A DNA stretch of 64,000 bases, taken from the NCBI GenBank assembly GCA_950022655.1, contig OX465588.1, positions 25,653,525 through 25,717,524 of the forward strand, written 5' to 3'. Positions within the stretch are counted from its first letter, which is position 1, and every line of letters starts with the position of its first letter. The stretch is from Alentia gelatinosa. Taxonomy: Eukaryota; Annelida; Polychaeta; Phyllodocida; Polynoidae. Below the pieces are notes generated by a model. The model searched no databases, had not been told where the DNA came from, and saw only the letters and a program-made list of their open reading frames with translations. A program made the position numbers and the translations under genes. This document shows positions 49,401-60,199 of the stretch, in pieces.

Positions 49401-52400
49401 GCATTGTACCGCTGTGCTTCAAAACTAAGGAATATAGATTAACCCCTCAAACTTATTTGAATAATGGAGTAGATGTACTCAAGTGAAACGACCAGTTAGT
49501 GAGCATTTGTCAGTTCGGCCTTTCTCTATGGGTCAGTACATGTGTATGGAAAGTGTTCTGCTCGGGATCCCTTGAAAGAAAAGACTGGATGCTTTATACT
49601 GTCTTGATAAGCAGTGTAGTTGTGAAGCCCATTCATTTTTCCTTAAAGGAATTTAAGGCGCTTGGACATAAAGAATTGATCATCATATGAATAGCCAGTA
49701 TAGAATGGATATGCAAGGCTCGGCCCCTTCTGATCACAGTTAACGCTACCGTGTGAATACCGATTTTGTAAAAAAAAAAAAAAAAAAAATATAAAAAAAA
49801 AAAAAAAAAAAAAAAAATACACCAAACAGATAATGAAGCTCTATTATAAACCTTTCACCTGAGTATTGTATGATAGATGTTAGACAATTAGAATATCAGT
49901 AGAATCGCTCTTACACTACGAAACCTGTTAAGAAAAGACCCAGTTTGTAGATCCAGTTATCTCAACATGTGAAAACTGTTTGTTTCAGCTGATAAATGGT
50001 GATGTTAGTCCGAACTTTCAGCACCGCGGCAAGAATAAGAAAGCAGAAACTGTTCTGATAAGCAAAAGACCCGCCTCTACATCACGAAATGAACGATGGC
50101 TGGGGGATCTTGCACGGACCTTAGACAAGGTAAAGTTTCTGCCTCTGTTTTTGTTACCGCAGCTTCATGGTTCATGAGGAGATTTAAATAATGTCACCGT
50201 TTTGCCACGCTTCAGGGGAAAATCATGGAATTTTTTCTAAGATTTGTCAGAGAAATTGGAAATCAGTATTTTTCACTAATTATGTGATGCAAGTCGTTGT
50301 ATATTAGAATTATTTAAATTAGACCAGGCTTTCCAAGGTGCAGACGGCTATAAAGACAACACAGCTAGCAAAGAAAATTAGTCCTGGATGACACTAAGTA
50401 GCAGGCCTGTTTCCCTGTTAATAATGTCATACCGTCCTACTCATCTAATTATATACAAATATCATAGACATTAATTCAACACCCAAGCATTAATCATTAG
50501 CTATTTTCAATTCATTTTGGCCTTTTCACTATATATACTCTCTTTTTTGCCAAATCGTTGATTACTTGGTCTATGCTCTAAAGGAAAAGTTTCAGCAGCA
50601 TATATGTATGAATTTATTGATAGCTCATTCCTCTCTGTAAAAGGGTTCACTTATGTGTTATGTGAGTGACGTACATGCGTTCGCTCTCTGATGTACCAGG
50701 TCTGACCTTCACGACATTGTGGTTACAGTTTAACGTGACAGCGATGCTGGTGAAGGGAAACGTCATCCCGGAGGTGAGGGATGTCTGTCATGGCCGCCAT
50801 GTTGTCCTTATGACGCATGTGCCAAGTGACGTCATTCTGGCCTTAGCGGAGACGACGCAGTCGGACATAGCGACGTATGTCACTGAGTGCACTAAAGTAA
50901 GTTCCAGTAAACAACCCAAGAAAAGTACGAAGAGATAAGTTTTTAGTCTGTGTTTTTTTCGGAGTTGAATAGATCCTTTCTTACAATATGTCGTACACAA
51001 CTGACCAGTTTATCCCACAATGAAACCGACATAAAAAAAAATGATATGCTGTATTTTTCAGATTTTGGTTTAATTAAATTTCGTGACACTTTTGTATCAC
51101 GTGTTGTTTTAAGACAAGGTCACTAAGTTCATAGCCAGATATTAAGTTTTCATATTAAATGGGAGTTCATATCCATCCTTTTCGAAATGTCCATGGTGTT
51201 GATCTGTCAATTTCTTGTCATACCCTTCAAAATCAAAAGAACAGTTGAAGTAACAACAAAGTAAGCTATTCCATTACTATACTTTCAGGATAATATTGTC
51301 GAGGATGTGATGATCAAGCCATGGAGCCCGGATTGGTCAGACCAAGTCACGTGTCTGAGCTATACAGCTTTCGTCCAAATAACCACTGAAGCAGACATTG
51401 TTCAGGTAGATAGCAAGATACATTTTTTTTTCAAAAAGACATGAATATATAAGTGAAATAAACTTTGGAAAGACAGGCTTTGTAGTTGTTTCAATCCCCT
51501 TATAAACCTAGATTGTTGTATGACATCTAAGAAAATGAAAATCTCTTAATTTCTCTTCAAGCCTATGGCCTAGCAAAAAATTATTCTTCAAAACAATTCC
51601 CTGTATGAATTCGAACAAGTAGTCAAATATTTCTGCTTGCACGGTACATAAATACCCACAAAAATGGCCCTTACCAAGCAGCACATATTGCTACAACTTT
51701 TCCTGATAAAAATGGCCTTTGCAGACTGCAGTGATGTGCCACCCGTGTCGAGACGTAGGTGAAGCTCTGGAGGAGAGGTTCTGGCATGCCGCCTATCGTC
51801 TCAGAAACGTTGTTGATTCTGCGAAGATCATGGAGGGTCACTCAGATCTGATTGTTGCTGCTCGTCTAGAGACTGCTGCCGGTATGTACCAACTGTTTGT
51901 ATAACTCAGAGTTGATTGTTGCTGCTTGTCGAGAGACTGTTGTTAGTATGTACCCATTGTTTGCATCACTCAGGGTTGATTGTCGCAGCTCATCTAGAAA
52001 CGGTTGTCAGTATGTAACGAGTGTTGTATCACTCAGAGCTGATTGTCGCTGCTCATCTAAAGACTGTTGTCAATATGTATCCACTGTTTGCGTCACTCAG
52101 AGTTGAGTATGGCAGCTCGTCTAGAGACTTTTGTCGATATGTATTCACTGTTCATGTCACTCAGAGTTGAGTGTGGCAGGTCATCTAGACATTTGTCGGT
52201 ATGTATTCACTGTTCATGTCACTCAGAGTTGAGTGTGGCAGGTCATCTAGACATTTGTCGGTATGTATTCACTGTTCATGTCACTCAGAGTTGAGTGTGG
52301 CAGCTCGTCTAGAGACTCTTGTCGGTATGTATTTTCTGTTCGCGTCACTCAGAGTTGAGTGTGGCAGCTCGTCTAGAGACTTTTTTCGGTATGTATTTGC

Positions 52401-53337
52401 TGTTCGCGTCACTCAGAGTTGAGTGTGGCAGCTCGTCTAGAGACTTTTGTCGGTATATACGCTTTGTTTATAACCTAATACAGTGATACAAGAGATGTTT
52501 AATCAACAATTTAGTTTTTTTGTTTAATTTATGCTCCGTTTAATTGCTTGTTTTATTTATCTATATGATAATTGTTTGGCTTTGAACTCGTTGTATATAA
52601 TTGTATTGGGAATATATAGCTTATGCGTGTTTTTATAAATCTATACATCGGACTTGGGGAATTACATTCAGCGTGTAACTGCAGATCTAATCAGACGTAT
52701 CTAACTGAAGATTGACACTGAGTATTAAAAAAGGGATCCAAGCACTTCTTCCTTAAGTTGGTTTTACTGTAAGCTAATTTTATTTTTTCCAGATAAGATG
52801 TTAAAAGAATCACAAGAGGGAGCCAGTGATAACGTCTTCCCAGTCCTGTTGGAGACACTAGCAGCAGGCTTCCGTTCTCTCGCCATCACTGCGCAGCTCA
52901 ATAACCCCAATCAGCAAACACCCACAAACACTGAAAACCCAACACCCCTGATATATAACACCACCGAATATCAAACAGGACTAAGTGAGCCTCGAAGGAC
53001 TCCTACCAACTGTGATAATCATTCGTATTTACCAAAATCCGGGCCATTGGAATTACACTGTGGGTTTAACTCCACCCAAAAACAATCATCGGTGGAAAGT
53101 GCTGAGGAAACTTCGGCCGTTCCTGAAGATTTGCCTTCAGAGTTTTCAAAGGACAGTAAATTTCAGTTCGGGGGAAATGGTGGCCACAGGTGTGCAGATG
53201 ATTACACGTCTAAGGTGGAGGCCATCAGGAGTGCCGCGCACTTGGTCTGTCAGGTGCTCCAGATGGATTATGAGGTGGTGACTGGCCTCACGGAGAGCCA
53301 ACCACCTGAGTCTGCCGGCATGGTTGGAGCGTTGTGA
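43352..53337 (+). CDS. BBS12: Bardet-Biedl syndrome 12 protein (chaperonin-like)
   Basis: A group II chaperonin-like protein that in vertebrates works with BBS6 and BBS10 to assemble the BBSome for ciliary traffic. Coding exons: 43352-43403, 45857-45893, 46725-46850, 47094-48964, 49223-49361, 49989-50129, 50729-50896, 51289-51405, 51725-51881, 52793-53337; all GT-AG with compatible phases. One or more short exons between 45893 and 46725 are missing from my model. Matching landmarks are NQSRHF, LINGDVSPNFQHRG, NVTAMLVKGNV, ERFWHAAYRL and the end KVEAIRSAAHLVCQVLQMDY. The canonical chaperonin GDGTT and GGG motifs are degenerate (YGCGTKT, MEGHSD), as in this family. The exon at 47094 adds about 400 acidic, Ser-rich residues, so the protein is near 1,120 aa against about 710 in human. 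Vertebrate BBS12 coding sequence is in one exon. Confidence 0.88.
43704..43834 (-). repeat. 3' LTR of gypsy-type element
   Basis: A 131-bp LTR, TGTAACAG...CTACA on the minus strand, containing AATAAA. It is preceded by a polypurine tract. 95 bp are shared with the 5' LTR with about two differences (one indel, one substitution). Confidence 0.88.
43835..43849 (-). promoter_or_regulatory. Polypurine tract
   Basis: CCTAAAGAAGGGAGA on the minus strand abuts the 3' LTR start, the position expected of the plus-strand primer. Confidence 0.75.
44131..45138 (-). pseudogene. Gypsy-type integrase remnant
   Basis: A 335-codon frame covering the integrase end of pol. It has CSVC from the zinc-binding HHCC region, a catalytic core with ARDIMTFHGQDFLVIVDYFS (first Asp region), VVSDNMPFGS (second Asp; the usual Gly of DNGP is Met) and SPGYAQSNGQAERFVQTLKN (catalytic Glu), then a C-terminal DNA-binding region ending RSGRPVKKPSHF. 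True coding begins a few codons upstream (YWPG) at a deletion junction with a stop before it. Integrase would insert the element's cDNA; this copy lacks all other enzymes and could not move by itself. Confidence 0.9.
45295..45307 (-). promoter_or_regulatory. tRNA primer-binding site (tRNA-Leu type)
   Basis: TGGTGTCAGAAGT on the minus strand abuts the 5' LTR. It is complementary to the 3' end of animal tRNA-Leu (…ACTTCTGACACCA), a primer used by many gypsy elements. Confidence 0.8.
45308..45402 (-). repeat. 5' LTR, truncated
   Basis: Matches 43704-43798 of the 3' LTR; the outer 36 bp (start of U3) are missing and unrelated sequence follows. Confidence 0.85.
45615..45765. repeat. Alternating poly-T / poly-G imperfect repeat
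   Basis: Runs of T (8-9) and G (6-14) alternate with CATGGATTTCCAATG and CATGGAAGG linkers in roughly 30-60 bp steps. Low complexity, inside BBS12 intron 1. Confidence 0.6.
45857..45893 (+). CDS. BBS12: BBS12 proposed micro-exon 2
   Basis: 37 bp between TTTGCAG and a consensus donor (AAA|GTAAGT). It enters in phase 1 from 43403 and leaves in phase 2, reading AGIATSLYGTNEK. Short exons this small need transcript support. Confidence 0.6.
47094..48964 (+). CDS. BBS12: BBS12 large exon with lineage-specific acidic insert
   Basis: A 1.87-kb exon. It starts GIDEMTIVRGLIQGVEMS (family: SIIVSVMSEGLNFC) and ends RLRSLVLSLCRGDEQIAQML through SLAEI (family: DLVELAVGLSHGD). Between them are about 400 residues rich in Ser, Asp, Glu and Asn. 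Two internal repeats are visible: an acidic FD/C motif (DSEFDSCLD, DDEFDNCFDD, EHFDTCFE) and a roughly 60-residue unit ending SRHF/SRHY (NQSRHFKTIE, NRSRHYRDIS), of which human BBS12 has one (HSRHFNR). Confidence 0.85.
49768..49817. repeat. Interrupted poly-A tract
   Basis: Two A runs of about 20 bases separated by TAT inside a BBS12 intron. No transposon body was identified upstream. Confidence 0.8.
51840..52460 (+). repeat. Tandem array of exon end plus splice donor
   Basis: Ten head-to-tail units of about 62-65 bp, the first being the real 3' end of the BBS12 exon 51725-51881 with its donor. Each unit carries the CTCAGAGTTGA...GCTCGTCTAGAGAC coding-derived segment followed by TGTCG|GTATGT-like sequence. 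GTATGT donors are retained in units 1-3 and 6-9 and GTATAT in unit 10; units 4 and 5 have lost the GT. Units 6 and 7 are nearly identical and 6-10 are most alike. In-frame stops in the second unit mean only the first donor gives the BBS12 protein. Confidence 0.9.
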
Positions 53338-54710
53338 ATGCTGGTCATTCATGCAGCTGCTCAGATGTTCCCGTGTTCCAGATCTCCTTTTGTGATATAT
53401 CTTTTTGAAAATTTATTTATTCATTTTTTTGCTGTAATGCATAGTGCAGCACGGCCTTTTCCGTTGCTAACTCCGTCCAAAATCAAAAACCTTTTCCCAA
53501 ATGTTAACGGGTTGGAGAATTAAGAAGGCAGTGTGCTTAGCGGTCAGCTTATGGAGCATGGAGATGTCAGTTCTCTGTTTATTTCTGGTTTTCAATTCCC
53601 GTGTTAGAGTAAAAAGGGATATAAAAATGTTAAAGTAAAAGGGTGGAGATGAGCAGGGTTCGGAAGTTGTCCGTATTTTTTTATACCTCATAAGGATTCC
53701 TGGAGCATTATAGAAGTTGTAATTATAGAAGACAGACATGTGCCTTCTCGAAGATCCTTCCGAGAAATTGAAGTTTATAACCATCAAACATATTCTGTAA
53801 CATCAGTGATGTTTTATGTGTGAGAGGTCCTTCATATTTCAATAGAATAAAAATCTTATCAGATAATAACAATAACGGTAGACAGATTTGTATTTATTCT
53901 TGTCTTCATTTAGATATACAATTTATGTGTGTAATATGGTCAGTTCGCACATCAATATAGGTACGATACTGGTAATACTACTTTGGATACTGGTAGTACT
54001 ACTACGGTAAATAACCAATATATGCTTATCTGACACTTTCTATTGTCACCTATTTATTTGTCAGGAAAACCGTTAGATATCTACAAATTGTGATGGGATT
54101 CCTAATTTGTATACGTTGGGTACCAATGAAAGAATTGTTAAAATCTAGTTACCTTTTACGGATTATTGTATTGAACTTGCGTAATGAATGACCAATGACA
54201 TCAGATGCAATAGCAATAGGTAGATCGTTTATTTATCCAGGGAATCATCACTGGAACACATCTCACATGTGTAGTTTATGTACATTGTAGTATTACAAAA
54301 AATTCATCTGTAATATTTCCGCAACATCGACTCAATTTGTAAAAACATTTCCTAGAGCTTTATGAATACAATATTTGGGGTGATCTAGTGGTTAAATCAT
54401 GGTGCATAATATATTACCAAAATAAATTGTGGAAGCTATTGAGATTGCAGTACCATTAGATGATTTAATCAGAAGCTATTTCTTAATCAACAAGAATTCA
54501 GTAAATTCTATTCTTCAGAAATACTATTCGATAAATGAGTTTCTCAATTACTGCCAATGATTTGATTTCAGATTGTAGACGCCCCCTCCCCCCCCCCCCC
54601 CCAAAAAAAAAAGAAGAGAATATTATGACTACACACAACGAAATTCTTTGATTAAAAAGGTAGTATTTCCTAGAAAAAAAAACCACAAATGACTATAAAG
54701 TGCCTTGACT
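53338..54710. other. Spacer between convergent BBS12 and TACO1
   Basis: Contains the BBS12 3' UTR with an AATAAA at 53846-53851, 509 bp after the stop codon, and the TACO1 3' UTR. A poly-C/poly-A run lies at 54588-54612. Confidence 0.6.
53846..53851 (+). promoter_or_regulatory. Candidate BBS12 polyadenylation signal
   Basis: AATAAA in the correct strand within 520 bp of the stop codon at 53335-53337. Confidence 0.5.
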
Positions 54711-57700
54711 CTAGGACTCTTCCTTGGTCTGTATGTTCGTATAGACCCTGACCACGTCGTCTAGCACCTCCAGGTTAGCCACCAGCTTTGCTGCTATCTC
54801 CAGGGTGGGTCCGGTGAGGGTTGTATGAATCTTGGCGATGTAGCGGAAGCTCGGCCGGTTAAAAACCACGTCCGGGTACTGCTCGCTCAGTGACTTCTGT
54901 ACCTTGTGACCAGCCTTCTCGTCACATATGAACTGAAATGGTGGCACCTCTAAACTTTAGAAATATTGACGTATTAAATTTTAGAATAGGAGTATTGAAA
55001 TAAAACTATAATGACTGCAAATGTTGGTGGTTATACCCAACTGGTTTAGTGATTTAAAAAAAAAGTTATTTATTTTCATTTACATTGAGACTTGCAGTAG
55101 TCAGGTGACAGCATAAGATGATGTCCAATGTATCCTATATTTATCCTACCCCTAATAAAAAATGCCATAGGCTTAACATGGGATTTGTTTATGTCAAGGG
55201 TGTGACATTAAGTGTTGTTTATGTCACTACTTTCTAATACTGAAAAAATATGGAAACAGGGTAGGATAAATCTAGACGCCACTCGTATGAGTTTGAGCCT
55301 ATTTATGCCACTCATTTTGTTGGCTTCGTAATGTCACTCGTCTTTGACTCGTGAAATTACAGACCCAACAAAATGCGTGGCATAAATAAACTCAGACTCA
55401 AACTCGTGACGTCTCTTGATAATATTACATATATTCGCGACTTTGTCGCTAGAGCCTATGGATGTACTATCTGGTGGATGCTGGTGGTACCACAGGCTTC
55501 AGTCTCAAGAGCAAACGCTAGGGGTTAGCAAATCATGAATATTCACCATGGTGGTGGTAGTGGCCAAAACGACTTAGATGATTCAATGTGGAATCTCAGT
55601 GTGATTTAGGGCCATTTTAAAATGGCTGAGGCTGTCATAGGTTCGTCTCAGGGTAAGGAGATCAGAAAACCACAGCAGTAAATTTTGTTTTCGACATGGC
55701 TAAAATACATCATAGAGAAAAAGTGTATCTGAGTATTATAGCTACAAAAAGAAACAGCAGATTCAAGCTTTTCTGCACACGAGAATCTCACTCTCATGGA
55801 ATTTCAGTGTCCATACACAGCTCTGGTTAAGTCTCATTATCGCTTGCTCTATTCCCCGATCTGCCTGCATGGGGGCAAGGCAGGATATGACACATGAGCT
55901 GTCAGTGACATTAGCACTCCTGGCATGTTTGACAGATCGGAACTAGACTGGTCAATCCTCATTGGCTGTAGGCTTAACAGTCAGTCACAGCGCAGAGCCT
56001 GCAAGCTCAACCTGCAGCAAGATACCACCTGCTGTCTGTATATAAAATATAAGCTGAAGAATCTGTCGTTAAAATCAGTTAAGTTTCTTGACTCATAGTA
56101 GAACATAGTACCTCTGTGTTCGAGTTCTTACTCCCTCACACCTTAGGTCTACCCTAGCTAGTATAGGCCCCTAGACTTTATAATTGGCTTTGAACGGTTT
56201 GCCATTCCTTTCAATCATGAAATGAAAGATACCGTGTATCCATAGATAGAAAGGAAGCTTCACATGTAGAGCCTATTTCAATTGCTTTGTATGTTGAATT
56301 TATTTTTCTTGGCGCTTTGATGTGCGTACCAATCAAAGTAGAGAAAAAAAGCTTTGAAAAAACCCAAGAAGTTTATTCTCTAAATGATTTTGAGGATCCA
56401 ACTAAAAACATCGCTGTTGGTAGAGAGTACTATCATTATCTCATATACAGTGAAACCCTGCGAGGAACACCCTCCGTCCCGAGCAAACTGTTGCCTTGAG
56501 TGGGGCGTCCCCTTAAGCCGGGTTGAAATAGACTAAATGAAAGTTTCTGTTCTGAGCAAACTCTCCCTTTAAGCGGGGTGTCCCTTTAAGCGGGGTGTTC
56601 CCTTAAGCGGGGTGTTCCCTTGAGCGGGGTGGCCCCTTAAGCGAGGTGTCCCAGTAGAGGGGTTTTACTGTATTTGAAATATATTCGTCACCTGGAAAAC
56701 GGGGTTTCCGTCATCATCAAAAGTTTCCTCCACATCTTCAGCGTCCGCCATAATGGCCGCCTCCTCCGCTGCCTCCAGGTTCGGTAAACTCCCGCCAGGC
56801 GTCGCCAAGACCACACCTTTGTAGTCGAAGAAGTGCCCAGAGATGGGTTTGTCGCTCAGCTGACCTCTGGAAGTAAAATTATTGATTTATAAGTGAAGTT
56901 GAGATTGCCCCTCCAACTTGGTCAATTATCCAGGAGACTAAGGAGGAAGGAATACAAAATACAGCCTCGAAAGAAGAATTTAAGAGGGAAATTTTGAGAA
57001 AATTGATGGAATAGGAATACTGTGAATAGAAGTAACCTTAAATCAACACATGAAAGTCATAGCTTAATCTTATCTAACTTTATATTCAGCGTGTATGTAA
57101 TATTCACTCTAGGAACTAAAAAATATATATCGGTGAAGAAATATGTAAAGAATTTTTTTACTTACGAATGAATGTGTAGTTCATACTCTGATCTATGTTA
57201 CCTGTTGTCTATTCATTGTAAATACCATTATTAAAACGTCATTGTCGGCTTTGCAAGGAAGATCGATTGTACAAATCGAATGCAGTAAAGACTTTAATGC
57301 AGTAAAGACTTTAAAGTAGAATAGAAATCCTTGAGTATCTGCCACCCCATGAAACAGGATTTTACTGTAATCTATTCAATTGTATATAGTTTGTCGAGTG
57401 ATTTCTTTGTTCTTTGTCTCACATTTTGGATGTCCCGAATATCAACTTCTAATTTAGTATACTAGATGTACTCTTCCTTAAAGTCACTTGATCATAAAAT
57501 ATAAAAGATGTTTCTAATTAAAAATTATCTACAAAAGATGTGTAAAACATTCTTCCCATTGCATCTTCAGCACACTGTCTCCGAGATATATGTCTTTAAA
57601 AAATAAAATCTAGTACATGTATTGGATTATAGCATATATCCATAATTTAATATACATCTGCATTAAAAACTATACCCATCCCAGTATTGAATTAAGACTA

Positions 57701-59587
57701 TACGAAAAAGAGAAGACCGATAAATATGATGAGAGAAACATAAAGTTCATGTCCCAAAGCAGCCATTCATTATTTTGCTCGATGTCTAAACATTCTATTG
57801 AATTCATCAGGCTCTAAAGATATTTGGGTTTCGTTCTGTTAACACTATTTAAAACTAAAATCGCGTCTCATGAATACATTTTTTCCAAGTCTACGTGGCA
57901 ATGGTTCCATATTCATGCAGCATGGATCATGCGAGTTTTCCTTACCCAGACTTTTTGAAAACGGAGTTGACTTCCATTCTTGCCCTATTATAGCTGTTTG
58001 TAAAGGTCTCAATGATCAACATGAAACTCCCAGGTCCTTTGGCATCGAAGTAAACGGTAGAACCATTCTCGTTTGCTTTTACCTGTGAAATTAATGAGAA
58101 AAATATATGATTAAGTCACTTATCGAACTATGAATTTACCCACAAATCTTGGAATGTGACAAAAAAATCATGAACCACTATGTAAGAGTATGTAATTAAT
58201 AAACAATCCAGCCCTGAAGAAGTCCACACCCTCTAGGCCTAAACGAAGGCTAGTTGTATTAACATTAAATATAACCACTGTACGATTGGTGAAAATGTCA
58301 ACATAACATTGCTGAACTCAATTGAGAAGTCGTTGTTAGTCATTTACCCTCCATTATGTAAGAATGATATAGAAGCGTGTTCAAAAATCATTTTAACTAT
58401 CATCAACTATAGAGTAAAACGCATGTTACGTTACGTCGTCTAGACCAAAGTGCTTGGAAGAATAATGTAGAATGATGCATGTGTAAAAGGGTGACTATTA
58501 ACTTACTGCATTCTTTATTGTATTTTCTATGGTTATTTTCGGCACATCAGCTTTGTAGGCCTGTTCAATTGTTCTTGCCAATTGGTTATTTCCTTTTGGA
58601 TCTGCACTCCCTCCCTCTGAAATGTAAAGTATCGGTATTTTAGTTGTAAACATTATCTCCTAGAATCACCCAGAATATATAGGTCTATATGATTACCAAA
58701 AATGGGTCGCTTACCTTTGTATATCACACAAAAAATACGCTAAACTCCACTGACACTGCACTGAGTTCATGGATTAAAGACACAACTCTACTGTCTCTGA
58801 ATGACCATACGAGATATTTAATGCTTGAATAGTTTACCTTGATAGAACTTCATATTGGAAGTAACTATCAAAGGAAATGATGTAAAATAACTGTACCATA
58901 TCTTCTATTATCATGTAAATCATTTTAAATATCTTCAAAAATCGATATTCCTTAGGAATGTAATTGTTCTGAAATATATGTCAAAAATGTAAATGGCATA
59001 TAAACAGGTTGATAATATCATTAACTTCTATTTTTAATAATCTGAGTATTATTACCTCTAATTGCCACTCTGACACTCCTCATAAATTTAAGCGTCATCG
59101 TTGCTCGCTGCCCATCTTTTGCTGCTTTAGTATGTTTAATATTTGCCCACTTGCTGTGTCCTGCACTCCGTCTTTGTTCTTTTCGGTAGCCACATAAACG
59201 CAATGTCTTGCTGGTAGTGGTAGGCCTACTACTACTGGTAATACAGTTGGGCTGAAACCGATACTGCTGAAAAACAGCGTTCGGCCAGGAAGAAAAAGTA
59301 GACATCTTTCTATTTTTTTGGGTGATATAAATTTCGCCTACTTTGCATGAGGGCCGATAACAGCCATATGCTGAACTAGAATGCGAGCTATTGTTAGGGG
59401 TTGTTAGATTTATACTGTAATCATTGGTGGCATGAACTTTTGTTGATGATTTGAGATTAGACCTTGTGATCAGGCAACTGTCATGATGCAGTGGTCGCTG
59501 CCATCGACATTTAATCAAAGGTGCCACTCGCAAACATATACGAGACATACATGGCAGCATCACTGTCCCTCCCTGAAATAATGCCAT
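54711..59587 (-). CDS. TACO1: Translational activator of COX1 (YebC/TACO1 family)
   Basis: A mitochondrial protein required in mammals for translation of COX1 mRNA, of the YebC family. Five exons on the minus strand: 59587-59056, 58616-58507, 58082-57946, 56866-56692, 54932-54711, all GT-AG with matching phases. Signature AGHSKWANIKHTKAAKDG in exon 1, EGGSADPKGNNQLARTIEQA in exon 2, GPGSFMLIIE in exon 3, GHFFDYKGVV and AEDVEE in exon 4, and FICDEKAGHKV to VRVYTNIQ in exon 5. From the first ATG (59587) the product is 391 aa and its start (MLPCMSRICLRVAPLIKCRW) looks like a mitochondrial presequence: basic, no acids. ATG at 59560 is equally possible; an in-frame Met at 59305 would give 297 aa, the human length. 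Confidence 0.92.
55274..55414. mobile_element. Foldback MITE in TACO1 intron 4
   Basis: Inverted arms: AGACGCCACTCG and GAGTTTGAG...TTTATGCCACTCATTTTGTTGG at the left pair with CCAACAAAATGCGTGGCATAA...CTCAAACTCGTGACGTCT at the right. Total 141 bp, small loop. Confidence 0.82.
55635..55830 (+). repeat. Dispersed repeat D, copy 2
   Basis: Collinear blocks shared with 31850-32060: AAGGAGATCAGAAAAC, CAGCAGATTCAA, ACGAGAATCTCACTCTC, TTCAGTGTCCAT. Lies in TACO1 intron 4. Confidence 0.65.
56448..56670. mobile_element. pogo/Tigger-type MITE beside a splice donor
   Basis: 223 bp beginning CAGTGAAACCC and ending GGGGTTTTACTG, flanked by TA on both sides, as expected of Tc1/mariner-pogo elements. The interior is mainly a roughly 17-18 bp tandem motif (CCTTAAGCGGGGTGTTC, about six copies). 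It ends 22 bp from the TACO1 exon 4 boundary (56692), just inside intron 4. Confidence 0.75.
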
Positions 59588-59671
59588 TACAATATACAGT
59601 ACGTGTTTAGTATAGTTTGATGCTATCTCTCCATAAGTTCGTGTGCAAGGTTGACTTTGCCGATCAACCTG

Positions 59672-59725
59672 TGGCCGGAAGTGCCGGAAACGGAAGTACA
59701 ATTTTCAACTAAGGAACATGGCGGC
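59672..59725 (-). promoter_or_regulatory. TACO1 promoter with ETS cluster and YY1-like site
   Basis: Three adjacent ETS-type motifs (CCGGAAGTG 59675-59683, CCGGAAA 59684-59690, CGGAAGTA 59691-59698) and ACATGGCGGC (59716-59725), a YY1-like box. Tandem GGAA sites bound by NRF-2/GABP and YY1 boxes are typical of TATA-less promoters of nuclear genes for mitochondrial proteins. They lie about 90-140 bp upstream of the first ATG of TACO1. Binding is inferred. Confidence 0.6.
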
Positions 59726-60199
59726 GCCCTGTGGTCAGCGTGGAAGCACGACAGGGAACACGTTTTAGGTGTTAATTGGTGAACTTCCGTAAGACAACAT
59801 TAGAGGTTAGCGCATCAATCTCATACGACTTTTTCTATCATTTTGATATCTATTGGTCCGCAGTTGATCATTCCTTTCTTCCTTTCTATCAGATTACTTT
59901 AATTCCCTGTTTATCGCCCATTCGTAATATCTTTCATTTTGGTATCAGTACCAACGCTATCATTGAGAAACTGCATTTTGTCACCCGGTTACGTATTCAA
60001 TTAATAATTCAAAGCTGAGATCTATCTGTTTCCCTTACATCATTGATAGATCAGTGGTATACGATATTGGTAGGGGGTACGCGTCACGATCACTGCTCCC
60101 CACAATATCTAGTTTAACTTTAAGCCAAGGCAAAGGTATTTCCCAATACTAGAGTATTGGGTCGGACCAGTCCTGTCTACACCACCTCCCGGTCACAGC

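Noticed and set aside
50666..50728. Upstream extension of the BBS12 exon beginning at 50700
   Set aside because: The acceptor at 50699 gives the wrong phase; the acceptor ending at 50728 fits phase 0 and the family alignment.
51897..52422. Short open frames in the BBS12 intron array as extra exons
   Set aside because: They derive from duplicated exon end and intron start; the reading from the real exon stops at once after the first donor.
54498..54686. Minus-strand 62-codon frame near a poly-C run
   Set aside because: Low-complexity translation in the TACO1 3' flank without homology.
59021..59701. TACO1 start at the 5' end of the open frame (59701)
   Set aside because: That codon is TTG and lies in the ETS-motif region; the first ATG is at 59587.
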